A stretch of DNA of 47,572 bases, from positions 1 to 47,572 of the forward strand of contig JAEOSL010000012.1 of the NCBI GenBank assembly GCA_016840385.1. Direction: 5' to 3'. Positions 32,942 to 41,072 of this stretch are shown here, piece after piece (positions within the stretch are counted from its first letter, which is position 1; each line of letters starts with the position of its first letter). The stretch comes from Candidatus Thorarchaeota archaeon (GTDB taxonomy: Archaea; Asgardarchaeota; Thorarchaeia; Thorarchaeales; Thorarchaeaceae). Under the pieces are notes generated by a model. The model did no database searches. It had not been told where the DNA came from and saw only the letters and a program-made list of their open reading frames with translations. The translations under genes were made by a program, and so were the position numbers.

Positions 32942-33604
32942 ATGAATATTCAACTACGACTTCAATATACAAGCAAAAAGATTCAGCAATTGCTGTCTTC
33001 TGCTAGTGAATATTTTACGAGATTGAGTTTAGATGATACTATGCACACTATCCGAGTATATAATGTTGCTATAGAAATAGGAAAATCTGAGGGTGCTAAT
33101 TTAGATATCCTTGCATTGGGTGCTTTACTTCACGATATTGGAAAAATCCAACGAGATTCTACTAAGGGTCATGCTTCTGCAGGTGTTCCTATAAGTGAAA
33201 GAATTCTGAAAAAGATCGACTGCACAGATGATGAGAGTAGTATTATCATTGATTGTGTTGCTAAACACCAAATAAAAAATCCTGAATCTGAGAGCAATAA
33301 CCTTGAGGTCCAAATCATACAAGATGCTGATTTGATTGATGAACTCGGTGCAATTGGCATTATCAAGTGTGTATCTTTTCACACCAAACGAAGCGATCCA
33401 ATTTGCCTTGAAAACTCGTTTTCAAGAGTTTCCTTAGATATGCCAGAAATGCTCAAAAAATCAGTTTCTATCGTCGATCATTTCTATGACAAATTATTGA
33501 TTCTAGATAGAAAAATGAATACGATAGCCGGCAGAAACATTGCACAGGAACGGATCGAACACATGAAGGGATTCTTAAAACATCTAAAAGGAGAATGCCA
33601 GTAA
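32942..33604 (+). CDS. HD-domain phosphohydrolase
   Basis: 220 residues. The first metal His is in HTIRVYNVA (about 38), the H-D pair in LLHDIGK (about 61-67), a further His in AKHQIK (about 108) and a late Asp in QDADLID (about 129), completing the H...HD...D pattern. HD enzymes hydrolyse nucleotides, deoxynucleotides or phosphodiesters. It is the last gene of the five-gene operon, 8 bp after the PRTase-like gene. Possible roles are removal of competing dNTPs or salvage of the operon's product. Confidence 0.75.
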   Translation: MNIQLRLQYTSKKIQQLLSSASEYFTRLSLDDTMHTIRVYNVAIEIGKSEGANLDILALGALLHDIGKIQRDSTKGHASAGVPISERILKKIDCTDDESSIIIDCVAKHQIKNPESESNNLEVQIIQDADLIDELGAIGIIKCVSFHTKRSDPICLENSFSRVSLDMPEMLKKSVSIVDHFYDKLLILDRKMNTIAGRNIAQERIEHMKGFLKHLKGECQ

Positions 33605-33784
33605 TGATTGCTCACGTTCACTTCTGTTAGATATCGATAGTAGTTAAATCTCTATACAAAGGTTGTAAAGCCATTATTATCCATTCTGAAGTCATTAGTC
33701 ACTAAAAACGGAATGTTCTTTTGAGTAGAACACAAGAATATCTCAATATACAAACATCTATAGATTCTCTTAGATTCATCACTT

Positions 33785-34219
33785 CTATCTTCCTGTGCTG
33801 CCAAATCCCTCACTACCTCTATCCGAGTCGGATAAATCATCCACCTCGATGAAAGTGACTTCAGGGACTGGTCGGATTGCCAATTGACTGATTCTCATTC
33901 CTTTAGTTATATGGAATGTTTTTTCACCATGATTGATCATGATGGTCTTAACTTCTCCGCGGTATCCACTATCTATCGTTCCAGGAGAATTGAGGATTGT
34001 AATGCCATCTTTCAGTGCGAGACCACTTCTCGGTCTAACCTCCCCCTCATATCCTGACGGGATCTCAACTGCTATCCCTGTTGGGACTGCATACCTCTCT
34101 CCTGGTTTGATTTCATAGTTTATCATAGAATGGAGATCAAAGGCAGCATCACCTTTCTTTGCAGCCTTGGGAATCTTAGCATCGGGATTGAGTCGTTTAA
34201 CGCGAACTTGCACAGTCAC
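33785..34219 (-). CDS. dut: dUTP diphosphatase
   Basis: 144 residues with all five trimeric dUTPase motifs: GDAAFDLHS (1), RPRSGLALK (2), PGTIDSGYRGEV (3, with the catalytic Asp), MRISQLAIRPV (4) and RGSEGFGSTG (5). It hydrolyses dUTP to dUMP and PPi, keeping uracil out of DNA and feeding dTMP synthesis. It starts at GTG 34219. It lies opposite to the nucleotide operon and a truncated second copy is at 29650. Confidence 0.9.
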   Translation of the reverse strand: MTVQVRVKRLNPDAKIPKAAKKGDAAFDLHSMINYEIKPGERYAVPTGIAVEIPSGYEGEVRPRSGLALKDGITILNSPGTIDSGYRGEVKTIMINHGEKTFHITKGMRISQLAIRPVPEVTFIEVDDLSDSDRGSEGFGSTGR

Positions 34220-34320
34220 TAGCCATTCCTCTTGTATGAAAGCATTTCTCTATCAAATATACGTGTGGGTTGGGTTGTAATATAGCATAGTTGGTAAGAC
34301 TTATATACAAATTATGTATA

Positions 34321-34341
34321 GTACTGTATGTCGTACAGTAC
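34321..34341 (+). promoter_or_regulatory. Perfect palindromic operator before padR
   Basis: GTACTGTA and TACAGTAC form a perfect 8-bp inverted repeat with a 5-bp centre, about 60 bp upstream of the PadR-type gene and just after a TATA-like TTATATAC at 34301. The position suits autorepression, as is usual for PadR regulators. Confidence 0.65.
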
Positions 34342-34398
34342 ATTGTTACACACAATGGCTGCGAAGACAATGATAATACAGAGGTAAACTACGTGTCA

Positions 34399-34758
34399 AT
34401 GACAAAAAAGACGCAAGATGAATTGGACCGATGGTCCAAGGAAGTAAAGCGAGGAGCCGTAACCCTTGCTATCCTAGCCCTTCTCAGTAAGAGGAGAGCA
34501 TACGGATACGAGGCTGTTAAGCTACTCGATGAGAAGATGTCTTTCTTAGCTCTTGAGCAAGGCACAGTCTATCCTTTGCTGAGACGACTAGAGAAGCGCG
34601 AGCTCCTTCTGTCCGAGTGGGACTACAAAGATCCAACCAAACCCCGCAAGTACTACACTGTTACTCAGGAAGGTTTGAAGGCTCTAGGAGCGATGACGCA
34701 GACCTGGAATGTTCTCTCACGCGAGATGCGTGAAGTCGTTATGGAGGTTGAAAACTAA
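34399..34758 (+). CDS. PadR-family transcriptional regulator
   Basis: 119 residues from ATG 34399; the longer frame from 34291 would include the operator, so it is rejected. The PadR winged helix is clear: RGAVTLAILALLSKRRAYGY, then LEQGTVYPLLRRLEKRELL and PRKYYTVTQEGLKAL. The stop overlaps the start of the next gene by one base (TAATG), the standard arrangement of PadR with an HAAS-domain membrane protein. It probably represses this operon through the palindrome at 34321. Confidence 0.9.
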   Translation: MTKKTQDELDRWSKEVKRGAVTLAILALLSKRRAYGYEAVKLLDEKMSFLALEQGTVYPLLRRLEKRELLLSEWDYKDPTKPRKYYTVTQEGLKALGAMTQTWNVLSREMREVVMEVEN

Positions 34759-35837
34759 TGAGTAGTAATAATCCAATAGAACTTATCGAACAATATCTAG
34801 ATCGCGTAAGGGTATATCTTCCTCTAGACAGCGAAGATACCATCATCGAACTTCAGACCCACCTGATTGAGGAGGCTGAACGAATCGGTAATGGTACAAT
34901 GACTGCTGGCTCTGCTATGATGGCAATTGAAAGAATGGGTGAGCCCAAGAATGTGGCTAACGAATATGCTGGCTCTGGTGAAAAGGTAGGACCTGTTCCT
35001 GCTGAATATGCTAATCCGGTTGCTAGAATTGTGATAGTTCTAGTTGGAATCGCATCTGCATTCATAGTGGGCTTCACTATGCTTGGAATTCCACTTACAC
35101 AGTTACTTGGAGCTGACATCCAGAACTGGCCAGTAAGCATTCCAATTATGGTCTTTCTGAACATATTCATCATTGTTGCAATAATCGGCATCATATCTAT
35201 GTTCGATCGTGAAAAACCCTTGACGGATAAGACCACACTTGAGTCCATCTTTGGATTGGGTGTTGAAGGCTTCAAACCTAAGGGTAAGTTGGATGCTCTA
35301 GGCGATCTTGTAATGGGAGTATTCTGGGCAATCGTCTTGGTGATTCCTGCAGTTGTGTTTCTCTATACTCCTGCGTTTAGAGAACTTGCTATGCTTGTTG
35401 TAATCTTTCTCCTACTTGGTGCAATTCGAGGTGCACTCTTCTACATTGGTGGAGAGAACAACTTCAACTTAGCTGTGGAGGGCATTCTCAGTGCTGTCTG
35501 GATATCCTTTGCAGTCGTTCTCATCAACATTGGTTGGCCCATTAGATACGTCTATGCTTACACTGATGGTTCTTGGTATCTGTTCGACCTTGTTGCATTC
35601 TTCACAGACAACAATATCCCCTTCATCCCATTCGACTGGATATGGGCATTCATAATGTTCATCACCGTCGTTATTGCGGTCTGGAGAATCTTTGTTTCAG
35701 TCATGAAGATCACTATGTATCTTCGTGCTGACAAGGGTATCTGGTGGCAGGGCAACTGGGGTGAGCGCCGAAGTCTGAGAACTCCTCTCTGGAAGAGGAT
35801 GCTTGGTGAGCATGATCAGTTCGAGCAGCAGAAATAA
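34758..35837 (+). CDS. HAAS-domain polytopic membrane protein (PadR partner)
   Basis: 359 residues. An N-terminal HAAS-type helical domain (about 1-75; EQYLDRVRVYLP, LIEEAERIGNG, RMGEPKNVANEY) is followed by about seven membrane helices from residue 89 on, and a basic C-terminus with EHDQFEQQK. HAAS domains are paired with PadR regulators and sense envelope or antibiotic stress in bacteria and archaea. The start overlaps the padR stop. Confidence 0.8.
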   Translation: MSSNNPIELIEQYLDRVRVYLPLDSEDTIIELQTHLIEEAERIGNGTMTAGSAMMAIERMGEPKNVANEYAGSGEKVGPVPAEYANPVARIVIVLVGIASAFIVGFTMLGIPLTQLLGADIQNWPVSIPIMVFLNIFIIVAIIGIISMFDREKPLTDKTTLESIFGLGVEGFKPKGKLDALGDLVMGVFWAIVLVIPAVVFLYTPAFRELAMLVVIFLLLGAIRGALFYIGGENNFNLAVEGILSAVWISFAVVLINIGWPIRYVYAYTDGSWYLFDLVAFFTDNNIPFIPFDWIWAFIMFITVVIAVWRIFVSVMKITMYLRADKGIWWQGNWGERRSLRTPLWKRMLGEHDQFEQQK

Positions 35838-35925
35838 ACTGTGTATCGCGATGGTTACACAGAACCTGACGAGTAACAATAGATTATGAATTAGTGGGGG
35901 TGAAATTCCCTCACATCTCTTTTTT

Positions 35926-36138
35926 CTAATCAACTGAATCTTGTTCTTGTTTCTTTAACTCCCTGACTCCATAGTAGATACCAAACACAATGAGACCTGT
36001 CCCAAATACTGCGTAATACCATGGAAAGAATAAGAACATAGCAATTACAAGCACTGCCAGTATGAACAATGCAAAAATCAGCATCACTAGGTCTGACTCT
36101 TCTGTTCCAAGTGGGAGTAGTCCCCAGGCAACGCTCAA
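35926..36138 (-). CDS. Small two-helix membrane protein
   Basis: 70 residues. Two hydrophobic helices (about 18-37 and 40-58) are followed by a charged tail VRELKKQEQDSVD. The start is a TTG at 36138; a Met at residue 18 is an alternative. No family recognised. Convergent with the HAAS gene. Confidence 0.5.
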   Translation of the reverse strand: MSVAWGLLPLGTEESDLVMLIFALFILAVLVIAMFLFFPWYYAVFGTGLIVFGIYYGVRELKKQEQDSVD

Positions 36139-36273
36139 TTCTGAAACTCCTATTCTTGCATTGCCAAATTTCGTTATGAATAAACTGGTAGTTTTCTACT
36201 ATGCATAAATAAAATTCATGCGCAGACAGTAACTAATATTGAATATCCCTATCTGTTTCTTGGTTGACTAACG

Positions 36274-36573
36274 ATGAGAGAGATAAAACTAGAGATATTC
36301 GAGAGTGGTTGTAGAAAGCACAAGGTTGGTGACAAGTTCAATTATCCATCAGGTACAGGAAAGATATGCCCGTGGTTACTTGATAGTGCAAACACAATGA
36401 TTCGTGTACTAAGATTCGATGGAAGACTTGGTTGGTCTTACAAGGATACTCCCTACGAGAAGATAATCAACAAAGATGGGGTCACAACAGAATTTGTTCG
36501 TTGTCCCGATCCAACTACTTCTGGTGTCGTTCTTAAAATCACGGCTGCAAAGAGAACTCGTGAGAAGAAATAG
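36274..36573 (+). CDS. TIGR04076-family small protein
   Basis: 99 residues. The pattern CRKHKVGDKF, GKICPWLLDSANTMIRVLR and FVRCPDPTTSGVVLKI matches the TIGR04076 family of short Cys-containing proteins of unknown function found in archaea and anaerobic bacteria. The conserved Cys (about residues 13, 32 and 77) may bind metal. It ends just before the convergent tRNA-Ile pair. Confidence 0.7.
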   Translation: MREIKLEIFESGCRKHKVGDKFNYPSGTGKICPWLLDSANTMIRVLRFDGRLGWSYKDTPYEKIINKDGVTTEFVRCPDPTTSGVVLKITAAKRTREKK

Positions 36574-36576
36574 ACA

Positions 36577-36655
36577 TGGTGGGATGTGGCGGAATCGAAC
36601 CGCCGATCTTCGCCATATAAGAGCAATGTCATTCACCGAGCTAGACCAACATCCC
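36577..36655 (-). tRNA. tRNA-Ile(UAU)
   Basis: Acceptor GGGATGT/ACATCCC, A, encoded CCA; T-arm GGCGG-TTCGATT-CCGCC; D-loop with GG; anticodon arm TTGCT-CTTATAT-GGCGA, giving anticodon UAU. Most archaea read AUA with a modified CAU tRNA, so UAU is unusual. No intron is evident. Confidence 0.75.
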
Positions 36656-36657
36656 AG

Positions 36658-36731
36658 TGGTAGGCCAGGAAGGACTGAAACCTTCGGTCTTCTCCATATC
36701 AGAGAGATGTCATACGCTAGACCACTGGCCC
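36658..36731 (-). tRNA. tRNA-Ile(GAU), aberrant loops
   Basis: Acceptor GGGCCAG/CTGGCCT (one G-U pair), A, CCA; anticodon arm TCTCT-CTGATAT-GGAGA, giving GAU; T-arm GAAGG-TTTCAGT-CCTTC. The T-loop lacks the usual C56 and the short D-loop (TAGCGTAT) lacks the GG pair, so the elbow contact cannot form normally. It may be a decayed or specialised copy. It lies 2 bp from the other tRNA-Ile in the same orientation. Confidence 0.65.
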
Positions 36732-36845
36732 AATTATTTACAAAACAAGAAACCTTACTCGGACTCACACCAATACTATGCATTTGATATGATTCTGAAG
36801 TAGGTCATTACAATCAATGAGTAGAATCTCTGTATTGATTATAAG

Positions 36846-37118
36846 TCAGTGGTCAAATGAAATTGACTCGTGCTTTTCTCGCTCAGAAAAATCTCTGATG
36901 ATCTTTAGTCCCTTTTCATCAATGTGTGATTCAGAGTATCCACAATCCAAGCAAGCATACTCGACTTTATACACCCATTTTCGACGAAGCCCCCAACCAC
37001 CTATACTGACCATGATAAACTCCCTCCAGGTTCGGTTCCTGCTATAGCCTAGATGAGAATTATTCCAAATATTCGTACTTTCACACTTGGGACATTGTCC
37101 TGTTTGTTTCAACTCCAA
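36846..37118 (-). CDS. Zinc-ribbon protein
   Basis: 90 residues. Two C-x2-C pairs, CPKC (about 9-12) and CLDC (about 56-59), are separated by about 43 residues and a Trp-rich middle, forming a zinc ribbon. The tail is charged. It is probably a small nucleic-acid- or protein-binding module. Start ATG 37118. Confidence 0.6.
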   Translation of the reverse strand: MELKQTGQCPKCESTNIWNNSHLGYSRNRTWREFIMVSIGGWGLRRKWVYKVEYACLDCGYSESHIDEKGLKIIRDFSEREKHESISFDH

Positions 37119-37240
37119 TCATCTCCTTTATAATTCCGCGAAAAACCATCTCTGACCTTTGTATTGAATCTTCTCAAACTTTATTGGGATACGTATAGAA
37201 AAGTTATTAACTATTGTGAATATAATCAAACTGAACGAAC

Positions 37241-38068
37241 ATGATAATCACCCCAACAATCATTTCCCTTAGAGAAGGTATCGAGGCCGCCCTGATAATC
37301 GCCATAATGCTGTCTTACCTAAGAAAATCTAATCAAACAGATCTTCGAAAATATGTGATTTCAGGGACAATTGCTGCAATAATCGCCAGTCTAGGTGTGG
37401 CAACAGTTGTTGGGTTATTATGGGGAATTTTTGAAGGACCCTTATTGACAGTGTTTGAGGGGACTGTGGTTCTCATCGCTGCAATCCTGCTCACAACAAT
37501 GATTGTGTGGATGTGGAACGCTGGAGCTCAAGTCACTCAAGAAATTGAAGAATCTATGGAGCGTTCAGTCGTTCAACAGAGTGGAATTGGACTGGCACTC
37601 CTAAGTTTCTCACTTGTCGTCAGGGAAGGCATCGAATTATCCTTGTTCAGCATGGCTTTAGTAATCCAAGAAGGGATTCAGAGTTACATTGGAATTGCAC
37701 TCGGGCTTTCACTTGCTGTGATTCTGGGAATAGGAATCTACAAGGGTTCTCTAAGAATTAGCATTGGTGCTCTCTTCAAATGGACCTCGATATTTCTCAT
37801 TCTATTTGCTGCAGGAATGGTGGCATATGGAATACATGAATTGCAAGAAGCAGGTTTACTCTTGATCGGTCCAATTGAGGTTTGGAATATCAATCCACCA
37901 CTCTTGCCTGATGGTAGTTATCCATTACTTCATGACAAAGGTGCGATTGGTGGATTGGCAAAAGCACTGCTTGGATACAATGGTAATCCATCAGCGCTTG
38001 AAGTAGTCGCATATTTTGCATATCTGGTTCTGGCTTTCACCTATCTATGGGTAAAGCAAAAGGGTTAG
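37241..38068 (+). CDS. FTR1-family iron permease
   Basis: 275 residues with about seven membrane helices. The two diagnostic REGxE motifs, SLREGIEAAL (about 8-17) and VVREGIELSL (about 127-136), bind ferric iron in FTR1 permeases. It imports iron across the cytoplasmic membrane, usually with an oxidase or periplasmic partner that is not seen here. It starts at ATG 37241. It borders the left edge of the tRNA-Phe array. Confidence 0.85.
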   Translation: MIITPTIISLREGIEAALIIAIMLSYLRKSNQTDLRKYVISGTIAAIIASLGVATVVGLLWGIFEGPLLTVFEGTVVLIAAILLTTMIVWMWNAGAQVTQEIEESMERSVVQQSGIGLALLSFSLVVREGIELSLFSMALVIQEGIQSYIGIALGLSLAVILGIGIYKGSLRISIGALFKWTSIFLILFAAGMVAYGIHELQEAGLLLIGPIEVWNINPPLLPDGSYPLLHDKGAIGGLAKALLGYNGNPSALEVVAYFAYLVLAFTYLWVKQKG

Positions 38069-38146
38069 GTTCAACACAAGGTAAGAAAGCAAAGAAAGAC
38101 GTTCTCACTACAGCACCTACTCAATAATGTTAGAAGAAAGAAGAAA

Positions 38147-38170
38147 TGGTGCCGAGGGCGTGATTTGAAC
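38147..38170 (-). repeat. tRNA-Phe 3' stump, outermost
   Basis: GGTTCAAATCACGCCCTCGG, C, A, CCA. Identical to the intact tRNA-Phe over the T-loop, T-stem and acceptor, but without the T-loop intron. Confidence 0.9.
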
Positions 38171-38175
38171 CATTT

Positions 38176-38622
38176 TCAGCTCCGAGGTTTTGGTTTTCTC
38201 TTCAGGTGAATGAGTCTCTTGATATCCTCAACAGTACCAGTACCCGGCTGTTTAATCCATAACCATCGTCCATCATGCAACTGTTTTGTTTCATCAAAGA
38301 GTTGCACAACATCTGCACTGAGTTCTCCTCTCATACTTTGAAACTTTTCAACCTCTTTCTTTCCTAGAATCACCTGAACTGTAAAACCTCCATTTTCTGG
38401 ATAGAACGCTGTGAGTGTCTTCCCGCTCTTACGATATCGAATTGTCCAACCGTACTTTTCACCCCAATAACTCAACTCGCGCTGGAAGTCATAGTTCTCT
38501 GCTAAGAACTCATGAAGATCATTCCATAACTTTGTCGCACTAGACCCTATGAACTTCAGGATTTGTTTCGTCGTCGGTTCAGAGTCTCTGCCAATCATTC
38601 GTTCTCTTTCGATCATAACCAT
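38176..38622 (-). CDS. DUF3788-family protein, cargo of Phe array
   Basis: 148 residues. ATKLWNDLHEFLAENYD, WGEKYGWTIRYRKSGKTL and DGRWLWIKQP match DUF3788, a small heat-stable-protein-like family common in bacteria and some archaea, with unknown function. It is the only gene between stumps 38147 and 38696; its stop is 6 bp from the left stump. It may have come from bacteria. Confidence 0.7.
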   Translation of the reverse strand: MVMIERERMIGRDSEPTTKQILKFIGSSATKLWNDLHEFLAENYDFQRELSYWGEKYGWTIRYRKSGKTLTAFYPENGGFTVQVILGKKEVEKFQSMRGELSADVVQLFDETKQLHDGRWLWIKQPGTGTVEDIKRLIHLKRKPKPRS

Positions 38623-38695
38623 CGAAATGAACTAGCTACCTCACTTATTTGAATTCTCTACTCTCAAAAACCGAAAACTTGTTTAAAAGAAGAAA

Positions 38696-38719
38696 TGGTG
38701 CCGAGGGCGTGATTTGAAC
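38696..38719 (-). repeat. tRNA-Phe 3' stump
   Basis: GTTCAAATCACGCCCTCGGC, A, CCA. It shares the leading AAGAAGAAATGG flank with 38147, so the repeat includes about 8 bp beyond CCA. Confidence 0.9.
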
Positions 38720-38803
38720 ATTATACTTGTAGGGTAATTATAGTAATTACTACATTCATTACATTCCGACAAGTTGATGTAGTATTCTGATATACTTAGG
38801 TGC

Positions 38804-40324
38804 ATGGAGAATCAAACAACCGACAAAACTGATGGATTAATCGACTATGAATTTAGATTGCAGAATCTAGGTTCTATTGAAGAAGCAACTATCAAAATAA
38901 CACCAATGACCGTCTTTATCGGACCAAACAACTCGGGAAAATCGTATGCTGCAATGGCGATATATGCGATCTTGAGAGCTTTCTCTCGATTTCAGCAACC
39001 TAGACCTAGATTCTACCGTGGTCCTGATTCTTCAATTAGGGTAGGCTCAAAATTTCCACGATTGAAAACTTCAGCTGTTATAGATCAAAGACTAACTAGG
39101 TGGTTTACTCGTCTTCGGAGAACAAAAAGAAATAGTAAGGTGCCCAAACCAATTATTAAAGGAATCATGCGCCAAATTGAAATAAACCTGATAAGGACAA
39201 TCGAGAACGAACTCACCAGAACTTTCGCAAGTCCTCCAAACCGTCTTATTAGATCTGGGTGTGATGAAATGGTACTGACAGTGAAGTCCCATCGGTGCTC
39301 TCTTTCAATTACTTTTGCGAAGCGTGCATCACCTAGTATAATCTTTGAGTCAGAAGATTTTAATTTAACTGCGAATGTATATCGCGATGAAGACAGTGAT
39401 GTTGCTGCTGATATTTTGATGGATGATGCAAGTGAGGATCAATTCGAAGTCTTTGTTCCACTCTATCTTGATGATGTTCAAGATATATTGGAGCGACAAA
39501 TCCAACAGTCTCTAATGATTGAGATTCTCAGATTTCTAGTTAGCAGGGATGTCATGACTTGCTGGTATCTTCCAGCCGCAAGATCCGGAATACTTCAGGG
39601 ATACAAAGCACTTACTTCACGGGTTATAGAAATGAGTCCATATGCTGGAATAGAAGAATTCCGAATTCCTCGGTTCCCTGGAGTAATTGCTGATCTTATA
39701 TCAAATCTAATGTGGTTGCCAGATCGAAAAGGGCGGCTCGGATCGATTGCAGACCAATTTCAAAAAGATGTATTGCATGGTTCGATTAGACGTAGAACAA
39801 CTTCTGACGAATTACCACCCGATATACAATTTCGATACAGGAGAAAAACGATACCACTTCACAGGACATCTTCCGCAGTGTCTGAACTTGTTCCTTTACT
39901 ACTTTATCTGAAGTATGTTGTGCAACCCGGATCATTATTGATTATTGAGGAGCCCGAAGCTCATCTTCATCCTTCGAATCAAATCAAATTGGCCAATCTT
40001 ATCGCAATCCTTGTCAGGCAAGATGTTCAGATTATTGTCACAACTCACAGTGATTTCCTTCTAGAATCAATCAATACATGTGTGAGGTATGGATTCCTAC
40101 CTAAAGACAAACTGGAAAAAATGGATGAATCTGGATTACCATATCTTCATACTCCTGAGGTTAGCGCATATCTATTTAAAATGCCTAGTAGTACATTAGA
40201 CACTAAAACTATGCAACTCGGTATTACGAAAGATGAAGGAATATCGGAAGAAGAATTTGCCAAGATTCGAAGAGAACTATACGATGAAGCAATTGGTTTG
40301 GATAAGGTACTGGATTCCGTATAG
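38804..40324 (+). CDS. ABC/OLD-like AAA ATPase, candidate defence component
   Basis: 506 residues. Walker A GPNNSGKS (about 39-46) lies near the N-terminus. A long middle insert follows, then a signature-like TSSAVSELVPL (about 355-365), Walker B LLIIEEPEAHLHP (about 377-389) and the H-loop VTTHSDFLLE (about 411-420). This layout is shared by RecF/OLD-type and AAA_15/AAA_21 ATPases in anti-phage systems such as Septu, Gabija or retron-linked effectors. No TOPRIM domain is visible. A small gene follows in the same direction after 14 bp and could encode its effector. ATG 38804 is a clear start. Confidence 0.75.
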   Translation: MENQTTDKTDGLIDYEFRLQNLGSIEEATIKITPMTVFIGPNNSGKSYAAMAIYAILRAFSRFQQPRPRFYRGPDSSIRVGSKFPRLKTSAVIDQRLTRWFTRLRRTKRNSKVPKPIIKGIMRQIEINLIRTIENELTRTFASPPNRLIRSGCDEMVLTVKSHRCSLSITFAKRASPSIIFESEDFNLTANVYRDEDSDVAADILMDDASEDQFEVFVPLYLDDVQDILERQIQQSLMIEILRFLVSRDVMTCWYLPAARSGILQGYKALTSRVIEMSPYAGIEEFRIPRFPGVIADLISNLMWLPDRKGRLGSIADQFQKDVLHGSIRRRTTSDELPPDIQFRYRRKTIPLHRTSSAVSELVPLLLYLKYVVQPGSLLIIEEPEAHLHPSNQIKLANLIAILVRQDVQIIVTTHSDFLLESINTCVRYGFLPKDKLEKMDESGLPYLHTPEVSAYLFKMPSSTLDTKTMQLGITKDEGISEEEFAKIRRELYDEAIGLDKVLDSV

Positions 40325-40338
40325 GGGGTTTAACCTCA

Positions 40339-40854
40339 TTGAATTCAGTTTTAGTTCTAATTAGAACTCTATACATCAATCATCTACTTGGAGAATGTTG
40401 TGACCGAGGTTGCTGTTTCAATACGCTTAACTTGGAAACAGTAGTTTTGAATGGAGACAGTATGGAGAATGAACTAGCTCGCGCAACAAGTCGTCGAGTT
40501 AGAGATAGCTGTGATTGCTTAATCTTTGTTGATGATACTGAATCAATTCTTATGGTTATAACCGAACTTGGAAATCACCGAGTTCGTAAATTGAAAAGTA
40601 AACTCAAAAATGGAGATGAGCATACATGGAACGTTATCGACTCTGTAACAAATGGAATACAAAAACCTGTAATACCGTTTTATGTATATATACCAAAAAA
40701 CCGATACAATCTCACCCTCGCTACATTCAGAAATGAACGACTTAGAATAAATGGAAGAAAATATCGAATTCATATCCGTAAGTGCGGTGATAATCTGGCT
40801 GATTTCATTGTTCAAGATAATATACAGAGGAATGATTGTTTTCCTGAGGAATAG
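40339..40854 (+). CDS. Partner protein of the AAA ATPase
   Basis: 171 residues in the longest frame, from TTG 40339. An ATG at 40462 (MENELARATSRRVRDSCDCL) would leave about 131 residues and is an equally possible start. No family is recognised; there is an alpha/beta pattern with LIFVDDTESILMVITELGNH. It is 14 bp downstream of the ATPase gene and closes the block before the stump at 40948, so it is likely a two-gene system. The Cys-rich N-terminus of the long version may not be translated. Confidence 0.5.
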   Translation: MNSVLVLIRTLYINHLLGECCDRGCCFNTLNLETVVLNGDSMENELARATSRRVRDSCDCLIFVDDTESILMVITELGNHRVRKLKSKLKNGDEHTWNVIDSVTNGIQKPVIPFYVYIPKNRYNLTLATFRNERLRINGRKYRIHIRKCGDNLADFIVQDNIQRNDCFPEE

Positions 40855-40947
40855 CAACTTCGTATTAATCGAATAAAGACTTACACAGAAATAAGCAAAC
40901 AAACTTGCAACTGAAATCTGATGGATTCTTCATTGAATAAGGAAAAA

Positions 40948-40971
40948 TGGTGCCGAGGGCGTGATTTGAAC
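40948..40971 (-). repeat. tRNA-Phe 3' stump nearest the intact tRNA
   Basis: GGTTCAAATCACGCCCTCGG, C, A, CCA. It lacks the T-loop intron present in the intact gene. The leading flank AAGGAAAAATGG matches that of the intact tRNA-Phe (45144-45155). Confidence 0.9.
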
Positions 40972-41072
40972 CGATTTTTTTTAATTTGTTTATATTTCAT
41001 TTGTATGAAAAAGCTCAAATTGTTAATATGTGAGGGAAAATAAGGAAAACGTAAGAATAGGAGGAAGTATTA

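Larger units (their letters stand above)
29650..34219 (-). mobile_element. Nucleotide-metabolism operon flanked by dut fragment and dut gene
   Basis: A 3' fragment of dut (29650-29871) and an intact dut (33785-34219) are direct repeats about 75-80% alike at DNA level. Between them is a compact five-gene plus-strand operon. The geometry (3' fragment left, intact target right) copies the tRNA arrays. Either an element inserted at dut and regenerated it, or dut was duplicated around the operon; there is no recombinase gene to decide. Confidence 0.45.
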
